From: Deltaproteobacteria bacterium
Lineage (GTDB): Bacteria > Acidobacteriota > Thermoanaerobaculia > Multivoradales > JAHZIX01
Direction: 5' to 3'
DNA length: 64,000 nucleotides
Assembly: GCA_022601195.1 (NCBI GenBank)
Contig: JAHZIX010000040.1
Coordinates: 62,001 to 126,000 of the forward strand
This document shows, in pieces, positions 1 to 7,571 of the stretch (positions within the stretch are counted from its first letter, which is position 1; every line of letters starts with the position of its first letter). The notes under the pieces are model-generated. The model had not been told where the DNA came from. It saw only the letters and a program-made list of their open reading frames with translations, and ran no database searches. Position numbers and translations under genes: made by a program.

Positions 1-48
1 ATGGATTCAGTCATTCGACTCGATCCGAGCCAGGGGAAGGCCCTGTCT

Positions 49-381
49 CTAGAGGTCGAGGAAGCTCTCGAAGCGGTCTTCCTCTTCGCGGATCTCTTCA
101 TCGGAGCGGCGTGGGCCGGAGACGCGGTACTCCTTGTCGCCAATCGCTTTGATTCGGGTCTTGATGAGATCCTCTGCGAGGCGGTCCAAGGAAGAAGGTT
201 CGAGACCGAGGGCCTTGGCAATGCGCTTGATAGTGGAACTCTTGGGGTCCACCTTGGCTCTCTCGATGCGGCTCATGTGAGCGACACTCAAACCAGCCCG
301 CTTAGCAATTTCCTGTTGCTTCATCCCTGCCCGCTTTCGAGCAACGACGATGGCTTCGGCCATGGAGAATCGATCCAGCAT
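49..381 (-). CDS. XRE-family helix-turn-helix regulator
   Basis: A 110-residue DNA-binding protein. Residues about 10-65 form a Cro/C1-type HTH: the segment with QQEIAKRAGLSVAHMSRIER is a textbook turn plus recognition helix, followed by STIKRIAKALGLEPSSLDRL. The C-terminal third is charged (DEEIREEEDRFESF) and has no recognised domain; it may mediate oligomerisation. An alternative start is Met7. HigA-like antitoxins have this size, but no toxin reading frame was found on either side, so I call it a stand-alone regulator. It lies at the edge of an accessory patch that includes a Tn3 remnant. The target is unknown; the AT-rich stretch just upstream (about 460-550) is a plausible site of autoregulation. 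Confidence 0.85.
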   Translation of the reverse strand: MLDRFSMAEAIVVARKRAGMKQQEIAKRAGLSVAHMSRIERAKVDPKSSTIKRIAKALGLEPSSLDRLAEDLIKTRIKAIGDKEYRVSGPRRSDEEIREEEDRFESFLDL

Positions 382-757
382 GACTTCGAATGTACCGGAG
401 TCCGATGCGGGATGGCAAGCTCAAGATCTTTGTTTTCAGGCACTTACAGCGCTTCCATGAAAATCTATAAAACGATCTACAGAACGAAAAATAGACTTTC
501 TAATAAATTCAAACACAGATTAAATGAGTCATCAAGCTTTTTTAAGCTCTGAGAGTCGAGAGAGAGAATTATTGCTTTTAGGCGAAAAAAACTTGCTCTC
601 TAGAGCAATACATATGCTTTCGGCCCGATAATTCCCCATCTCGACCTCCCAGAGAGCCCTGAAAAGGAGGCGAGGCCCCCGAAGGAAGGCTTGCAGGGTT
701 CCCGGGGAGCGAGAGACGAAACAAAAAGGGGAGACGGGTAGGCTTGCGCCGATTGAT
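382..757. other. Intergenic stretch without a convincing gene
   Basis: No protein here resembles a known family. Positions about 460-560 are clearly more AT-rich than the surrounding DNA and would contain the promoter of the XRE gene. A plus-strand open frame spanning 1-552 is antisense to the XRE gene and looks spurious. The stretch ends where the Tn3-type terminal repeat begins, so it may be the original flanking DNA of that transposon. Confidence 0.5.
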
Positions 758-795
758 GGACTTCGACAATCATCGGAACGAAAAACTACGCCATG
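758..795 (+). repeat. Decayed Tn3-type terminal inverted repeat
   Basis: Positions 775-784 read GGAACGAAAA, identical to positions 18-27 of the 38-bp inverted repeat of Tn3 as I remember it. The 17 bases outside it (758-774) keep GG at the outer end plus T, GAC and TCA at the matching places, about 9 of 17. The transposase stop codon (786-788) falls inside this repeat, the usual arrangement at a Tn3-family right end. The outer GGGG is degraded to GGAC. The match is by eye; a curated IR alignment would settle it. Confidence 0.5.
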
Positions 796-1142
796 GCTAC
801 TTCTCCGTAGTCTTCCCCAGGGTCTCGAAGCGGTCTCAGCTCGCCGCGAACGACGGTCTCCTCGGGCACGAACGAGTCCTTGCCGGGAAAGTTGATATTA
901 CGGTGTTCTAGGGGCGAGAGGCGTACGGGTTCTCGTCGGTCGGCTCCGCTTCACCGGCCTTTCGAAGACGCTCGACGGCGGCGTACATATACATAGTGTG
1001 TCCACAGCATGAAGACGTTGACGATGAGCTCGAGTGAGCTGGGCCGATCTTCCTATCCTTCGCGATAGCGTTGCCGCACTTCCCGGCCCCGACCGAGGAA
1101 GATCGCCCGGGCAGGGCTATGCCGCTCTTCCTGCCAATTCAG
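786..1142 (-). pseudogene. tnpA: Tn3-family transposase (TnpA) C-terminal remnant
   Basis: Read on the minus strand from 1142 down, the DNA encodes the last ~120 residues of a Tn3-family DDE transposase in pieces: LNWQEERHSPARAIF, then EVRQRYREG, a stop codon, LELIVNVFMLW, a frameshift, YMYAAVERLRKAGE, a second frameshift, then VRLSPLEHRNINFPGKDSF and ELRPLRDP, ending at the natural stop. These correspond to the familiar TnpA tail (RQRYREGQE, LWNT-YM, RLSPLGHEHIN, LRPLR). One nonsense mutation and two frameshifts make it non-functional, and the N-terminal ~850 residues are absent. The remnant ends inside a Tn3-like inverted repeat, confirming its orientation. No resolvase or res site was seen. 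Confidence 0.85.
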
Positions 1143-1516
1143 CGGAGTTAGAACCGGGAGAGTCGCGGAGTTTGGCTGAAGAGCCTTCAGGAGTCGATCG
1201 ACACGACCGCCAGCTCCGGAAAGCAAATTTCCAGTGTCTTCGGACCCCTGGCTGAGTTTCAGCGGAATCTGATTCCGGAACGGACTCAGGCAGACCTAAC
1301 GCCCGCTCGAGCTCGGCGAAGACTTCAGGCGCAAGGTAGATGAAGGCCTTGCGGCCGCTCGATTCGGTATCGTGGTCCTCTCTCGGAGCTTCGACAAGCA
1401 CTGGCCAGAGGCAGTGCTGATTCAGAGGGGAATTCGGCGAAGATTTCTTCAACCACAGTGATTCCCTGCCTGTAGTGTCGAAACAAAGAGGATATTTCTG
1501 TGGCGGTCTTGCATCT
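1143..1516. other. Intergenic/degenerate DNA
   Basis: Between the truncated transposase and the stop of the metallo-beta-lactamase-fold gene. Minus-strand frames contain protein-like pieces such as FIYLAPEVFAELERALGLP and LEICFPELAVVSIDS, but they lie in different frames broken by stops, and I could not assign them to a family. It may be more mobile-element debris. Confidence 0.4.
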
Positions 1517-2512
1517 CTAATCGACGCGCTGATGCTCGGCAATCTTCCAGCAATGGTCGAACGTGAAGATGTCCACGGCACCGAGACGACCGCCCCACTT
1601 TTTTTCAACTTCGTCGGCACACTGCCGTGCAACATTGTCAAAGAGTACTTTGATAGCGGCAAATGGATTACCTTGGCCGCCCCGCGCCGCCGCTTCGCCA
1701 AATGCTGCGCCGAAATCCATAGCACTATTGGCCTTGGCGGCTGCCTGCACAATGTCGGCAAAATAAGCCTTCTGAATTTCGACATCTTCACGGGTTCCAC
1801 GCCTCGTCAGATGCCCGCCGATATAGTGCTCGAAATCGTAGCCTAGGATTATGTCGTGAGCTTCAAGGAATCCGTCAACTGACTCTGTGATGGCAAGATC
1901 CGGGAATGCCGTCCAGCCCGGAAAGACAACGTCGACGAGCATCAGAACTTTTTGTTCAGCCGCGTAGACATAGATATTGCCCGCCAGGTGATTGACACCG
2001 TGATAGTCCAGTTGCAGCGTCTGAGAGCCGACCTCCAAGGTCAAGCTGTCGGTGAAACTCTGTGTTGGAATCGGGCGATCAGGATCGCTTTTTCTTGCCA
2101 GATGCGCAGATGTGACTTCGTGCGCGATTATGATGGCGTTTCGCGGGTAGAGAGATGCTACACCAATGTGGTCTTTGTGAGAATGGCTGTAGATGACGTG
2201 CGTGATTGGCTCGTCGGTCACACTCGATATTGCGGCCAGAATGTTCTGGCTGGTTGTCGGCGGAGCATCGACTACAATGACGCCTTCGCCAGTGGTCAAG
2301 AACATCATCTGATAGGCGCCGTCATTGAGGTGATAGAGGCCTCTGCCCAATTCCTCGACAAAGTAGCCTTTCTCCTGATCGATAACCGGGCCGAAAGCCG
2401 CCGGAGGCATCTTTGCAAACATGCCGCTGGGCCCGCCCTGAGCCGCAACACAGCCACACAGGAAGACGAGGCTTAAGGCCGATACAATGCCCCCCATTTT
2501 TGAAATTTTCAT
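1517..2512 (-). CDS. Metallo-beta-lactamase-fold hydrolase, probable lipoprotein
   Basis: A 331-residue exported MBL-fold enzyme. I start it at the ATG at 2512 because a strong AAGGAGGAGGG lies just upstream; a 14-residue longer frame reaches 2554. The N-terminus is a signal peptide ending in LVFLCGC, a near-lipobox, so it is probably lipid-anchored. The zinc-binding signature is SHSHKDH (HxHxDH) near residue 125, with further ligand candidates at NHLAGN, the VDV segment and GGHLTRRG. Family members include beta-lactamases, lactonases and thioesterases; the substrate cannot be read from the sequence. It is the last gene of a minus-strand operon after an SDR, a small ORF and an ABM monooxygenase, which suggests a role in handling a small toxic or reactive compound. 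Confidence 0.85.
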   Translation of the reverse strand: MKISKMGGIVSALSLVFLCGCVAAQGGPSGMFAKMPPAAFGPVIDQEKGYFVEELGRGLYHLNDGAYQMMFLTTGEGVIVVDAPPTTSQNILAAISSVTDEPITHVIYSHSHKDHIGVASLYPRNAIIIAHEVTSAHLARKSDPDRPIPTQSFTDSLTLEVGSQTLQLDYHGVNHLAGNIYVYAAEQKVLMLVDVVFPGWTAFPDLAITESVDGFLEAHDIILGYDFEHYIGGHLTRRGTREDVEIQKAYFADIVQAAAKANSAMDFGAAFGEAAARGGQGNPFAAIKVLFDNVARQCADEVEKKWGGRLGAVDIFTFDHCWKIAEHQRVD

Positions 2513-2550
2513 CTCCCTCCTCCTTATTAAAGAATTCAGCCTAAGCCTAG

Positions 2551-3120
2551 TCAAGGCGAATCCAGGTCAACGCGCCTGGCGGGGTTCAGCCATGGCCGAA
2601 GGAGCCGCCCGACCAGTGGTACGGCGAGGTAAGTCATCAAGACAACCAGAACCGCGGTTGTGACAATGCCCGCTAGCCACGCAGGCATAAAGGTGGCTAG
2701 CCACGGCGTCAGTCGAGCCGGGATAAACGTGACGAGAGGAAGGATGGCGAGGAATACGACGACCATCATTCGGTGACGGGAGGGCGGTGCGGCGCCGTCC
2801 GGCATCGTGAACCAATGCTCAATCCCGATTTCCTGATGGTAGCGCGACGGCTGGCTCACGAGCTCATCGAGTTGCGCGCGCCACTCCTTGCTGTCACTTG
2901 ATGACCAGAATTCCTCCAATTCGCCCAAACTGTCGAAGCGGAATGCGATGTGCCGCTCGTTAGCGGAGTTCTCTTGGGGGACCAACACAGAACCGCGATA
3001 CCCCCTGTGGCGTGACGCAATCGCGCAGATTCCGCGGAGCCACGCTTCGAACTCTTGCTCTCGCCCCGGCCTGATGGAGTGCGTCACGACAACCGTAACG
3101 GCTTGGGCAGAGTCTCTCAA
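2551..3120 (-). CDS. ABM-superfamily monooxygenase with C-terminal membrane segments
   Basis: A 189-residue protein. Residues about 8-105 match the antibiotic-biosynthesis-monooxygenase ferredoxin-like fold (THSIRPGREQEFEAWL, then HIAFRFDSLGELEEFW and SREYHQEIG-like SRYHQEIGIEHWF). Residues about 118-175 form two hydrophobic membrane helices separated by a short loop, an arrangement seen in COG3224-type proteins. The first possible start is TTG at 3120, overlapping the preceding small ORF stop (TTGA); GTG codons a few residues inside are alternatives. ABM proteins oxidise quinols or polyketides without cofactors, but many have no known activity. The operon context with an SDR and a divergent HxlR regulator fits quinone or electrophile handling (inference). 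Confidence 0.8.
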   Translation of the reverse strand: MRDSAQAVTVVVTHSIRPGREQEFEAWLRGICAIASRHRGYRGSVLVPQENSANERHIAFRFDSLGELEEFWSSSDSKEWRAQLDELVSQPSRYHQEIGIEHWFTMPDGAAPPSRHRMMVVVFLAILPLVTFIPARLTPWLATFMPAWLAGIVTTAVLVVLMTYLAVPLVGRLLRPWLNPARRVDLDSP

Positions 3121-3302
3121 CGCGGGAACTCAAGGCGTACGTCGTAGTCCATCTCGAGAGGAGAGATGCCTTCGAGAGGACCAAACGACTGCTCCACCTG
3201 GAAGCGGATTCGGTCTTGCGTCACTGCCAAAGGTGAGGAGGAGACGCCTGCTGCGAGGAGAGCGGTGCTAGCTGTGGGAGGGGCACTCGCGATTCGTTTC
3301 AT
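3117..3302 (-). CDS. Small unknown ORF linking SDR and ABM genes
   Basis: A 61-codon frame whose ATG overlaps the SDR stop (ATGA) and whose TGA overlaps the first possible start of the ABM gene (TTGA). An AGGA sits 8 bases before the ATG. The first ~27 residues look like a weak signal peptide (ASTALLAAGVSSSPLA), and the rest, ending MDYDVRLEFPR, matches nothing I know. The perfect overlap on both sides favours a translated coupling ORF, but it could equally be a chance frame or the eroded remainder of a longer gene. Confidence 0.4.
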   Translation of the reverse strand: MKRIASAPPTASTALLAAGVSSSPLAVTQDRIRFQVEQSFGPLEGISPLEMDYDVRLEFPR

Positions 3303-3949
3303 GACTCGGTTCCTAAGGTTGAGCCGTGGTATCCGCAGTCAGAAGACGGAGGGGTGGGAAGCCCTCCCCAGGGCCTCAGGACTTCTCCCGTCATGTCGCC
3401 GAGAACCGCTTCAGCATAGAATGAGGCAGCCTGTGCCGCGGTGACGACGCCCTTGCCTTCTTGGCCGAGCTCCACAACAGGGGCGGGGCTGACGACGTTG
3501 ATTCGAATGCCGCGCGGGAGCAGTGGCGCAACATTCGATGCAAGGGTGTCGACAGCACTGTTGAGCGGACCCGTGGCAATGCTAGACGGATTCGGGTAGT
3601 GGCTTAAGAAGCCGCTCGTAAGGGTGAACGACCCTTGGTCGCGCACGTACTCCTGTCCGAGTGTCAGAAGCCGTAGCTGGCTGAGGAATTTCCGCTCGAA
3701 TCCGTAGCGGTAGTCGTCATCCGCGAGCTCTCCGAAGGGCTTGAAGGTGCTATCCCTGCCAACGACGCAGACGAGAGCATCGAAGGTCCCGACTTGTGCG
3801 AACATGGCTCGGACCGAGCCCACGTCGGTATAGTCGCACTGGACGTCCCCGCTGCTCGCTCCGACGCCCACGATCTCGTGGTCCGGCGAGAGCAGCTTGT
3901 CGATTTCCGTTCCGAGGTGGCCGCTGGCGCCAACGAGAATGACTTTCAT
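3299..3949 (-). CDS. Short-chain dehydrogenase-like protein, atypical active site
   Basis: A 216-residue Rossmann-fold protein. The start at 3949 (MKVILVGASGHLG) is preferred because GGAGGAGCAAGAT precedes it. The nucleotide-binding motif is GASGHLG at residues 8-14; a DALVCVVGR strand corresponds to the NNAG region; LTSGFLS carries the catalytic Ser. The classical YxxxK is not present: the equivalent segment reads NPSSIATGPLNSAV. This variant is typical of a known subgroup of short SDRs lacking Tyr/Lys, so it may bind NAD(P) without standard ketoreductase chemistry. First gene of a four-gene minus-strand operon, divergent from an HxlR regulator that probably controls it. Confidence 0.85.
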   Translation of the reverse strand: MKVILVGASGHLGTEIDKLLSPDHEIVGVGASSGDVQCDYTDVGSVRAMFAQVGTFDALVCVVGRDSTFKPFGELADDDYRYGFERKFLSQLRLLTLGQEYVRDQGSFTLTSGFLSHYPNPSSIATGPLNSAVDTLASNVAPLLPRGIRINVVSPAPVVELGQEGKGVVTAAQAASFYAEAVLGDMTGEVLRPWGGLPTPPSSDCGYHGSTLGTES

Positions 3950-4012
3950 ATCTTGCTCCTCCACTTGCCCCTGACCACCCGAAATCTTCGGAGCCGGTCG
4001 GCACGGGGGCTC

Positions 4013-4041
4013 TTGCGCAAGAGTTACCTATGAAGTATAAA
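4013..4041 (+). promoter_or_regulatory. Candidate sigma-70-type promoter of the HxlR gene
   Basis: TTGCGC at 4013-4018 and TATAAA at 4036-4041 are separated by 17 bases, a good housekeeping promoter pointing at the HxlR start at 4080. The left arm of the inverted repeat at 4022-4068 lies within the spacer, so binding there would block this promoter. Prediction from sequence only. Confidence 0.5.
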
Positions 4042-4068
4042 GAGTCAACCAGGTACAAAATGGTAACT
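4022..4068. promoter_or_regulatory. Candidate HxlR operator in the divergent promoter region
   Basis: AGTTACC at 4022-4028 is the exact inverse of GGTAACT at 4062-4068, with a related GGTAC half-site at 4052-4056. HxlR regulators commonly bind GTAC/GTTAC-type inverted repeats between themselves and the target gene. The position between SDR (start 3949) and HxlR (start 4080) fits joint control of both directions. Confidence 0.5.
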
Positions 4069-4079
4069 TAGTATACAGA

Positions 4080-4454
4080 ATGACCAATCAACGCATCCGG
4101 CATGAAGGTCTCTGCCCAATCGAACACGTCATCGACGTGTTTTGTGGGAAGTGGAAACCAGCGATCATCTATGCTTTGGAGATTGACGGCAAGCTCCGGT
4201 TCAACGCGCTCCGTAGGGTGATTCCCGGCGTGAGTCAGCGGATGCTGACCCAGCAGCTGCGTCAGCTGGAACGGGATGGCATCGTGTTCCGAGAGCATTT
4301 TCCGGAGATTCCGCCGCGCGTCGAGTACTCCCTCACCGAGCTCGGAAAGACGTTCGCCCCGATAGGTGAATCCCTCGCTGCCTGGCGTGATGAGTACATG
4401 ACCGAGGTTCAGAAAGCTCGCGCAGAGTACGACAAGAAGAGCAGCAGTGCTTAA
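4080..4454 (+). CDS. HxlR-family transcriptional regulator
   Basis: A 124-residue winged-helix regulator of the HxlR/YodB family. Hallmarks in order: CPIEHVIDVFCGKWKPAII at residues 12-30, LRFNALRRVIPGVSQRML (recognition helix), LRQLERDGIVFRE, and the wing PRVEYSLTELGKTFAPI. The N-terminal Cys12 before Pro is the position that senses quinones or aldehydes in characterised relatives such as YodB; a second Cys is at 22. It is transcribed away from the SDR/ABM/MBL operon and shares a short intergenic region with a palindrome. I infer that it controls that operon, possibly in response to electrophiles. Confidence 0.9.
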   Translation: MTNQRIRHEGLCPIEHVIDVFCGKWKPAIIYALEIDGKLRFNALRRVIPGVSQRMLTQQLRQLERDGIVFREHFPEIPPRVEYSLTELGKTFAPIGESLAAWRDEYMTEVQKARAEYDKKSSSA

Positions 4455-4803
4455 GCTTCCTCCTCCATCCTCTCCTGCTCCAAGGCGACAAGGCAGACGG
4501 GCACGGATACGACAACCGCGATCGAATCCGGCAGTTCGACTTTACGTTGGAGTAAGTTTTCGCGCTGAGGCAGCTCAAGGCCCTACTCGATCAAAGCCGG
4601 GATCGGCGATGGCAGTATCGCGCCGCAATCGCTTCGGGCACCGCCCGCGACGATGTTGTATGACAAGCGAAGGGAGGTGCCAAGATCCTGGTTTTTCGTT
4701 CAAACGCTCCCGCTGGTCCAAGGACTATGTTGCGGTGGCTTTAGAGTAGTTTTTCGGTCCGCTGAATGTCGAAGGCCTCGATAGGCAAGGAGGGAGCCAG
4801 CAG
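4455..4803. other. Intergenic, no gene recognised
   Basis: About 350 bases between the HxlR stop and the convergent esterase stop. Short frames exist in several phases but none has a plausible family signature or ribosome binding site. No strong hairpin was seen. Its position next to the accessory patch suggests junk at an insertion boundary. Confidence 0.5.
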
Positions 4804-5745
4804 CTAGCCTCGAGACCTACCCTGGAGACCTGACGCACTTGGGTGTCGATTCGAATCGACACCCAGCTGGCGGCGCAGAAACTCGGCGGCTTCCTCGAGG
4901 GCAGCTTGCCCCTCCGGCAAGAAGCTGCTGTACAACTGCCAACCGTGGATCATCGCCTCCCAGACCCGCAGCTCCACTTCCCCATCCTGCTTGAGAATCT
5001 TCTCCGCCAATCTGCGGGAGTCATCGAGCAGGAGCTCGGCAGTCCCTACCTGAATCAGTATCGGCGGCAGCCCTGCGAGACTCCCGAAGAGGGGAGAAAC
5101 GAGGGGATGAGCCGCACTCTCGCCGGCCAAATAGAGCTCGGAAGTTCTCTCCAGAATTGACCGCTGTAGCGCCTTGTCTTCTTTCTCGCGGCGAATGATC
5201 GATTCGCCGACCAGGGTTAAATCGACCCAGGGAGAAAAAAGCACCGCCGCGGCCGGAAGGGGATCTCCCGCATCCCGCAGAGCCTTGAGCAGTGCGACGG
5301 TGAGGCCACCACCGGCCGAGTCCCCCGCTACGGCGAGTTTTCGGGGCTCTGCCCCCCCTTGCAACAGACCTCGATAGATCGAAAGAGCATCCTCCAAAGC
5401 TGCAGGAAACGGATGCTCCGGAGCCAAGCGATAGTCAGCTGCCAGGAATTCTGTTCCAGTGAGTAGAGCCCACCGCGACACCATCTCCCGGTGGGTTCCC
5501 AAAGAACCACTGACATAGCCGCCGCCATGGAAAAACAACACCTGGCGTCGCCCCCCCGCAGCTGCGGGAATCGATCTTTCGCCTCGGACTCCACCCACCA
5601 CCACGGTCTCGATCTCGACCTCCGGAAGGGGCGGAAAGAGCTTGGCAAAGCGTTCGAAGTCCGAGCGGAATGAGGCCAAATCGAAGGCGTCCCGACGCCG
5701 CACACTGAACATGAGAAGGAGCCGCCGAAAGGCGTCACTGGCCAT
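4804..5745 (-). CDS. HSL-family alpha/beta hydrolase (esterase)
   Basis: A 313-residue carboxylesterase of the hormone-sensitive-lipase family. The oxyanion-hole motif HGGGYVSG is at about residue 70, the nucleophile elbow GDSAGG at about 144, and the catalytic His in MIHGWQ near 280, with an Asp in the LLLDDSRRLAEK region. No signal peptide is seen, so it should be cytoplasmic. I start it at ATG 5745, where GGAGAGG precedes; this overlaps the symporter stop by 11 bases, indicating translational coupling. Operon: DUF3311 protein, sodium:solute symporter, then this esterase, suggesting hydrolysis of the imported substrate or of an ester derived from it (inference). Confidence 0.88.
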   Translation of the reverse strand: MASDAFRRLLLMFSVRRRDAFDLASFRSDFERFAKLFPPLPEVEIETVVVGGVRGERSIPAAAGGRRQVLFFHGGGYVSGSLGTHREMVSRWALLTGTEFLAADYRLAPEHPFPAALEDALSIYRGLLQGGAEPRKLAVAGDSAGGGLTVALLKALRDAGDPLPAAAVLFSPWVDLTLVGESIIRREKEDKALQRSILERTSELYLAGESAAHPLVSPLFGSLAGLPPILIQVGTAELLLDDSRRLAEKILKQDGEVELRVWEAMIHGWQLYSSFLPEGQAALEEAAEFLRRQLGVDSNRHPSASGLQGRSRG

Positions 5746-7255
5746 CTTCGAACCTCTCCGCCAGCGGTGGCCCACCACCGTCCGTCAATCGGCTCGGCGT
5801 GTAGGCCTCGAGAATCTCCACAGACGGAGGCCTGGTGAGCCAGCTCACGACGATCAGCACAGGCACATTCGCCATTAGGCCGTAAATACCTTCATGAACC
5901 GGGAACGGGCGCAGCTCCGGAAATACCAAGAAGAAAGTATTGACCCCGAGCCCCGCCAACAAACCAGCTAGAGCACCCGCTCCCGTGCCCCGCGGCCAAT
6001 AGAAAGCTGCGAAGAGCAATGGAAAGATCTGCGCCACGCCGCCGTAGGCAGCCAGCAAGAGAGAGACGATGGAGGTCTCGGAAAAGACCGCGAAATAGTA
6101 GGCCACGGCCGCTACTAGCACCACCAGGAGCCGAATGAGAAACCGTTGTCGGGCATCCGAGAGCCCAGGCGCCAGCTTCACCACTCCATCTCGAACGCCA
6201 ATGGAGGCGGCGGCATGGAGCAGGGCATCGCCGGAGGACATGGAGGCTGCCAAAGTACCCGCACACACCAAGCCCACCAACAGGGCTGGTAACTCCAGCT
6301 GGGTCAGCAGGAAAGGCAAGATCGTGTCGGATGGGGTGACTCCAGGATAGGCCAAAATGCCACTGAATCCAATCAACAGAATCGGCACCAAGAACAGCTG
6401 AAAAGTCGGATAGAGAACCACCGTGAGACGCAGAGTGCGGTCATCCTTGGCAGCAAAACTCTTCATGAATAGGTGCGGCCAGGCGGAGAAACCCAACGCC
6501 GAGACGATCACTGCAGAGCTGAAACCCCACCAATGCCAAGGCTCGCCGGAAGCGGTCAAGCCAGGAGCTTCGAGCAGGGAACCCTGGGGGCTGGCCGCGA
6601 TCTGTCGGAACATCTCCCCCACTCCTCCATAGAGACGCCAGGGTAGATAAAGGCCCAAGCCCCAAGCCACGGCCATCATGAAAAGGCCCTGGAAGGTGTT
6701 GGTCCACCCCACCCCCAGGACTCCCGCAGCGAGAACGTAGGCCACCACGACGGCATAGGTGATGGCAGAGCCCCAAGCTGCGCTGATCGTCCCCTCGCTC
6801 ACCGTGGCGAGAATGTAGCCTGCCCCTTTCATCTGAAGAGTGAGATAGGGCACGAAAGCTGCCAGGCTGGCCACCGCCAGAACCACTGAAAGAGGCCGAG
6901 ATCCGAAACGGTGGGAGAGCAGCTCCGCTTGGGTGACGAAACCGAAGCGGGCGCCGACCCGACGGGCCCGGGGGCCGAGGAAGTAAAAAGGCACCATGCC
7001 GAGGGTGCCATAGGCCAGGATGTAGAAGGCTGCCGCCCCTCTCGAATAAGCCCAGCCAGGCCCTCCGAGAAAGGCAAAGGACGAAAAGACCGAGGCTCCT
7101 AGGACGAAGTACAGGACGACCAGATTCATGCTCCGGTCCCCCGCCACGTAGCCGGTGACGCTGTGGGAGACTCGCAGTCCCGGCAACACCCCCATCACCA
7201 GGCTCGCCACGAGGTAGAGGCCGCAGATCAGCAGGGCAAGCTGACTGCTATCCAT
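5735..7255 (-). CDS. Sodium:solute symporter (SSS family)
   Basis: A 506-residue multi-pass membrane protein with about 13 hydrophobic helices. The start ATG 7255 overlaps the stop of the upstream small membrane protein (TGATG); the longer open frame to 7456 has non-protein-like composition. Typical SSS features include YVAGDRSMN near residue 35, the glycine-rich FLGGPGWAYSRGAAA, and ALVGLVCAGTLAASMSSGDA, which holds the conserved Ser residues of the second sodium site. The family imports carboxylates, amino acids, pantothenate and others with Na+. A DUF3311 partner upstream and an esterase downstream fit a monocarboxylate-type substrate, but this is inference. Confidence 0.9.
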   Translation of the reverse strand: MDSSQLALLICGLYLVASLVMGVLPGLRVSHSVTGYVAGDRSMNLVVLYFVLGASVFSSFAFLGGPGWAYSRGAAAFYILAYGTLGMVPFYFLGPRARRVGARFGFVTQAELLSHRFGSRPLSVVLAVASLAAFVPYLTLQMKGAGYILATVSEGTISAAWGSAITYAVVVAYVLAAGVLGVGWTNTFQGLFMMAVAWGLGLYLPWRLYGGVGEMFRQIAASPQGSLLEAPGLTASGEPWHWWGFSSAVIVSALGFSAWPHLFMKSFAAKDDRTLRLTVVLYPTFQLFLVPILLIGFSGILAYPGVTPSDTILPFLLTQLELPALLVGLVCAGTLAASMSSGDALLHAAASIGVRDGVVKLAPGLSDARQRFLIRLLVVLVAAVAYYFAVFSETSIVSLLLAAYGGVAQIFPLLFAAFYWPRGTGAGALAGLLAGLGVNTFFLVFPELRPFPVHEGIYGLMANVPVLIVVSWLTRPPSVEILEAYTPSRLTDGGGPPLAERFEDGQ

Positions 7256-7545
7256 CAAGGTGACTCCCCAGGATCTGGCGGCTCCTCCTGGAGGAATAGC
7301 CAGAGTAACGCCGCAAACACGACGCCGAGCCACAAGACGACCCAGGCAAAGGCCAGAGGCAAACCAAGAATCTGCGGCGACGCGGCAGAAAAAAGCGGGT
7401 ACACGGGCCAGGTCAGGGCGACAGCTGCCGCAATCAGGACCGCCACGAAGGTCCACCGGCGACGGCGCACCGCAGGTTTTTCGCCGCGAGGAAAGAACAC
7501 TAGACCGCGAGGCGGCGAAGGAGTGGGTGCCATCTTGTGGGGCAT
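7255..7545 (-). CDS. DUF3311-like small membrane partner of the symporter
   Basis: A 96-residue protein (start ATG 7545; ATG 7533 is an alternative) with two hydrophobic helices, WTFVAVLIAAAVALTWPVY and a second around LAFAWVVLWLGVVFAALLW, joined by LFSAASPQILGLP. The pattern 'P-Y-hydrophobic...P-x-[IL]-x-G-[LF]-P' and the length fit DUF3311, a family usually encoded immediately before SSS symporters, as here (TGATG overlap). Its role is thought to be accessory. Its start codon lies only 26-38 bases from the oppositely directed MFS gene start. Confidence 0.75.
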   Translation of the reverse strand: MPHKMAPTPSPPRGLVFFPRGEKPAVRRRRWTFVAVLIAAAVALTWPVYPLFSAASPQILGLPLAFAWVVLWLGVVFAALLWLFLQEEPPDPGESP

Positions 7546-7571
7546 GCTAAGGGCCACCTCAAGGGGTGTCA

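Noticed and set aside
1..552. A 183-codon plus-strand frame at the left edge
   Set aside because: It is antisense to the XRE regulator, has no known family and its composition is that of a shadow frame; the minus-strand HTH protein is clearly real.
7256..7456. N-terminal extension of the sodium symporter
   Set aside because: It overlaps the DUF3311 gene in another frame, with Arg/Trp-rich non-membrane sequence; the ATG at 7255 begins a normal first helix.
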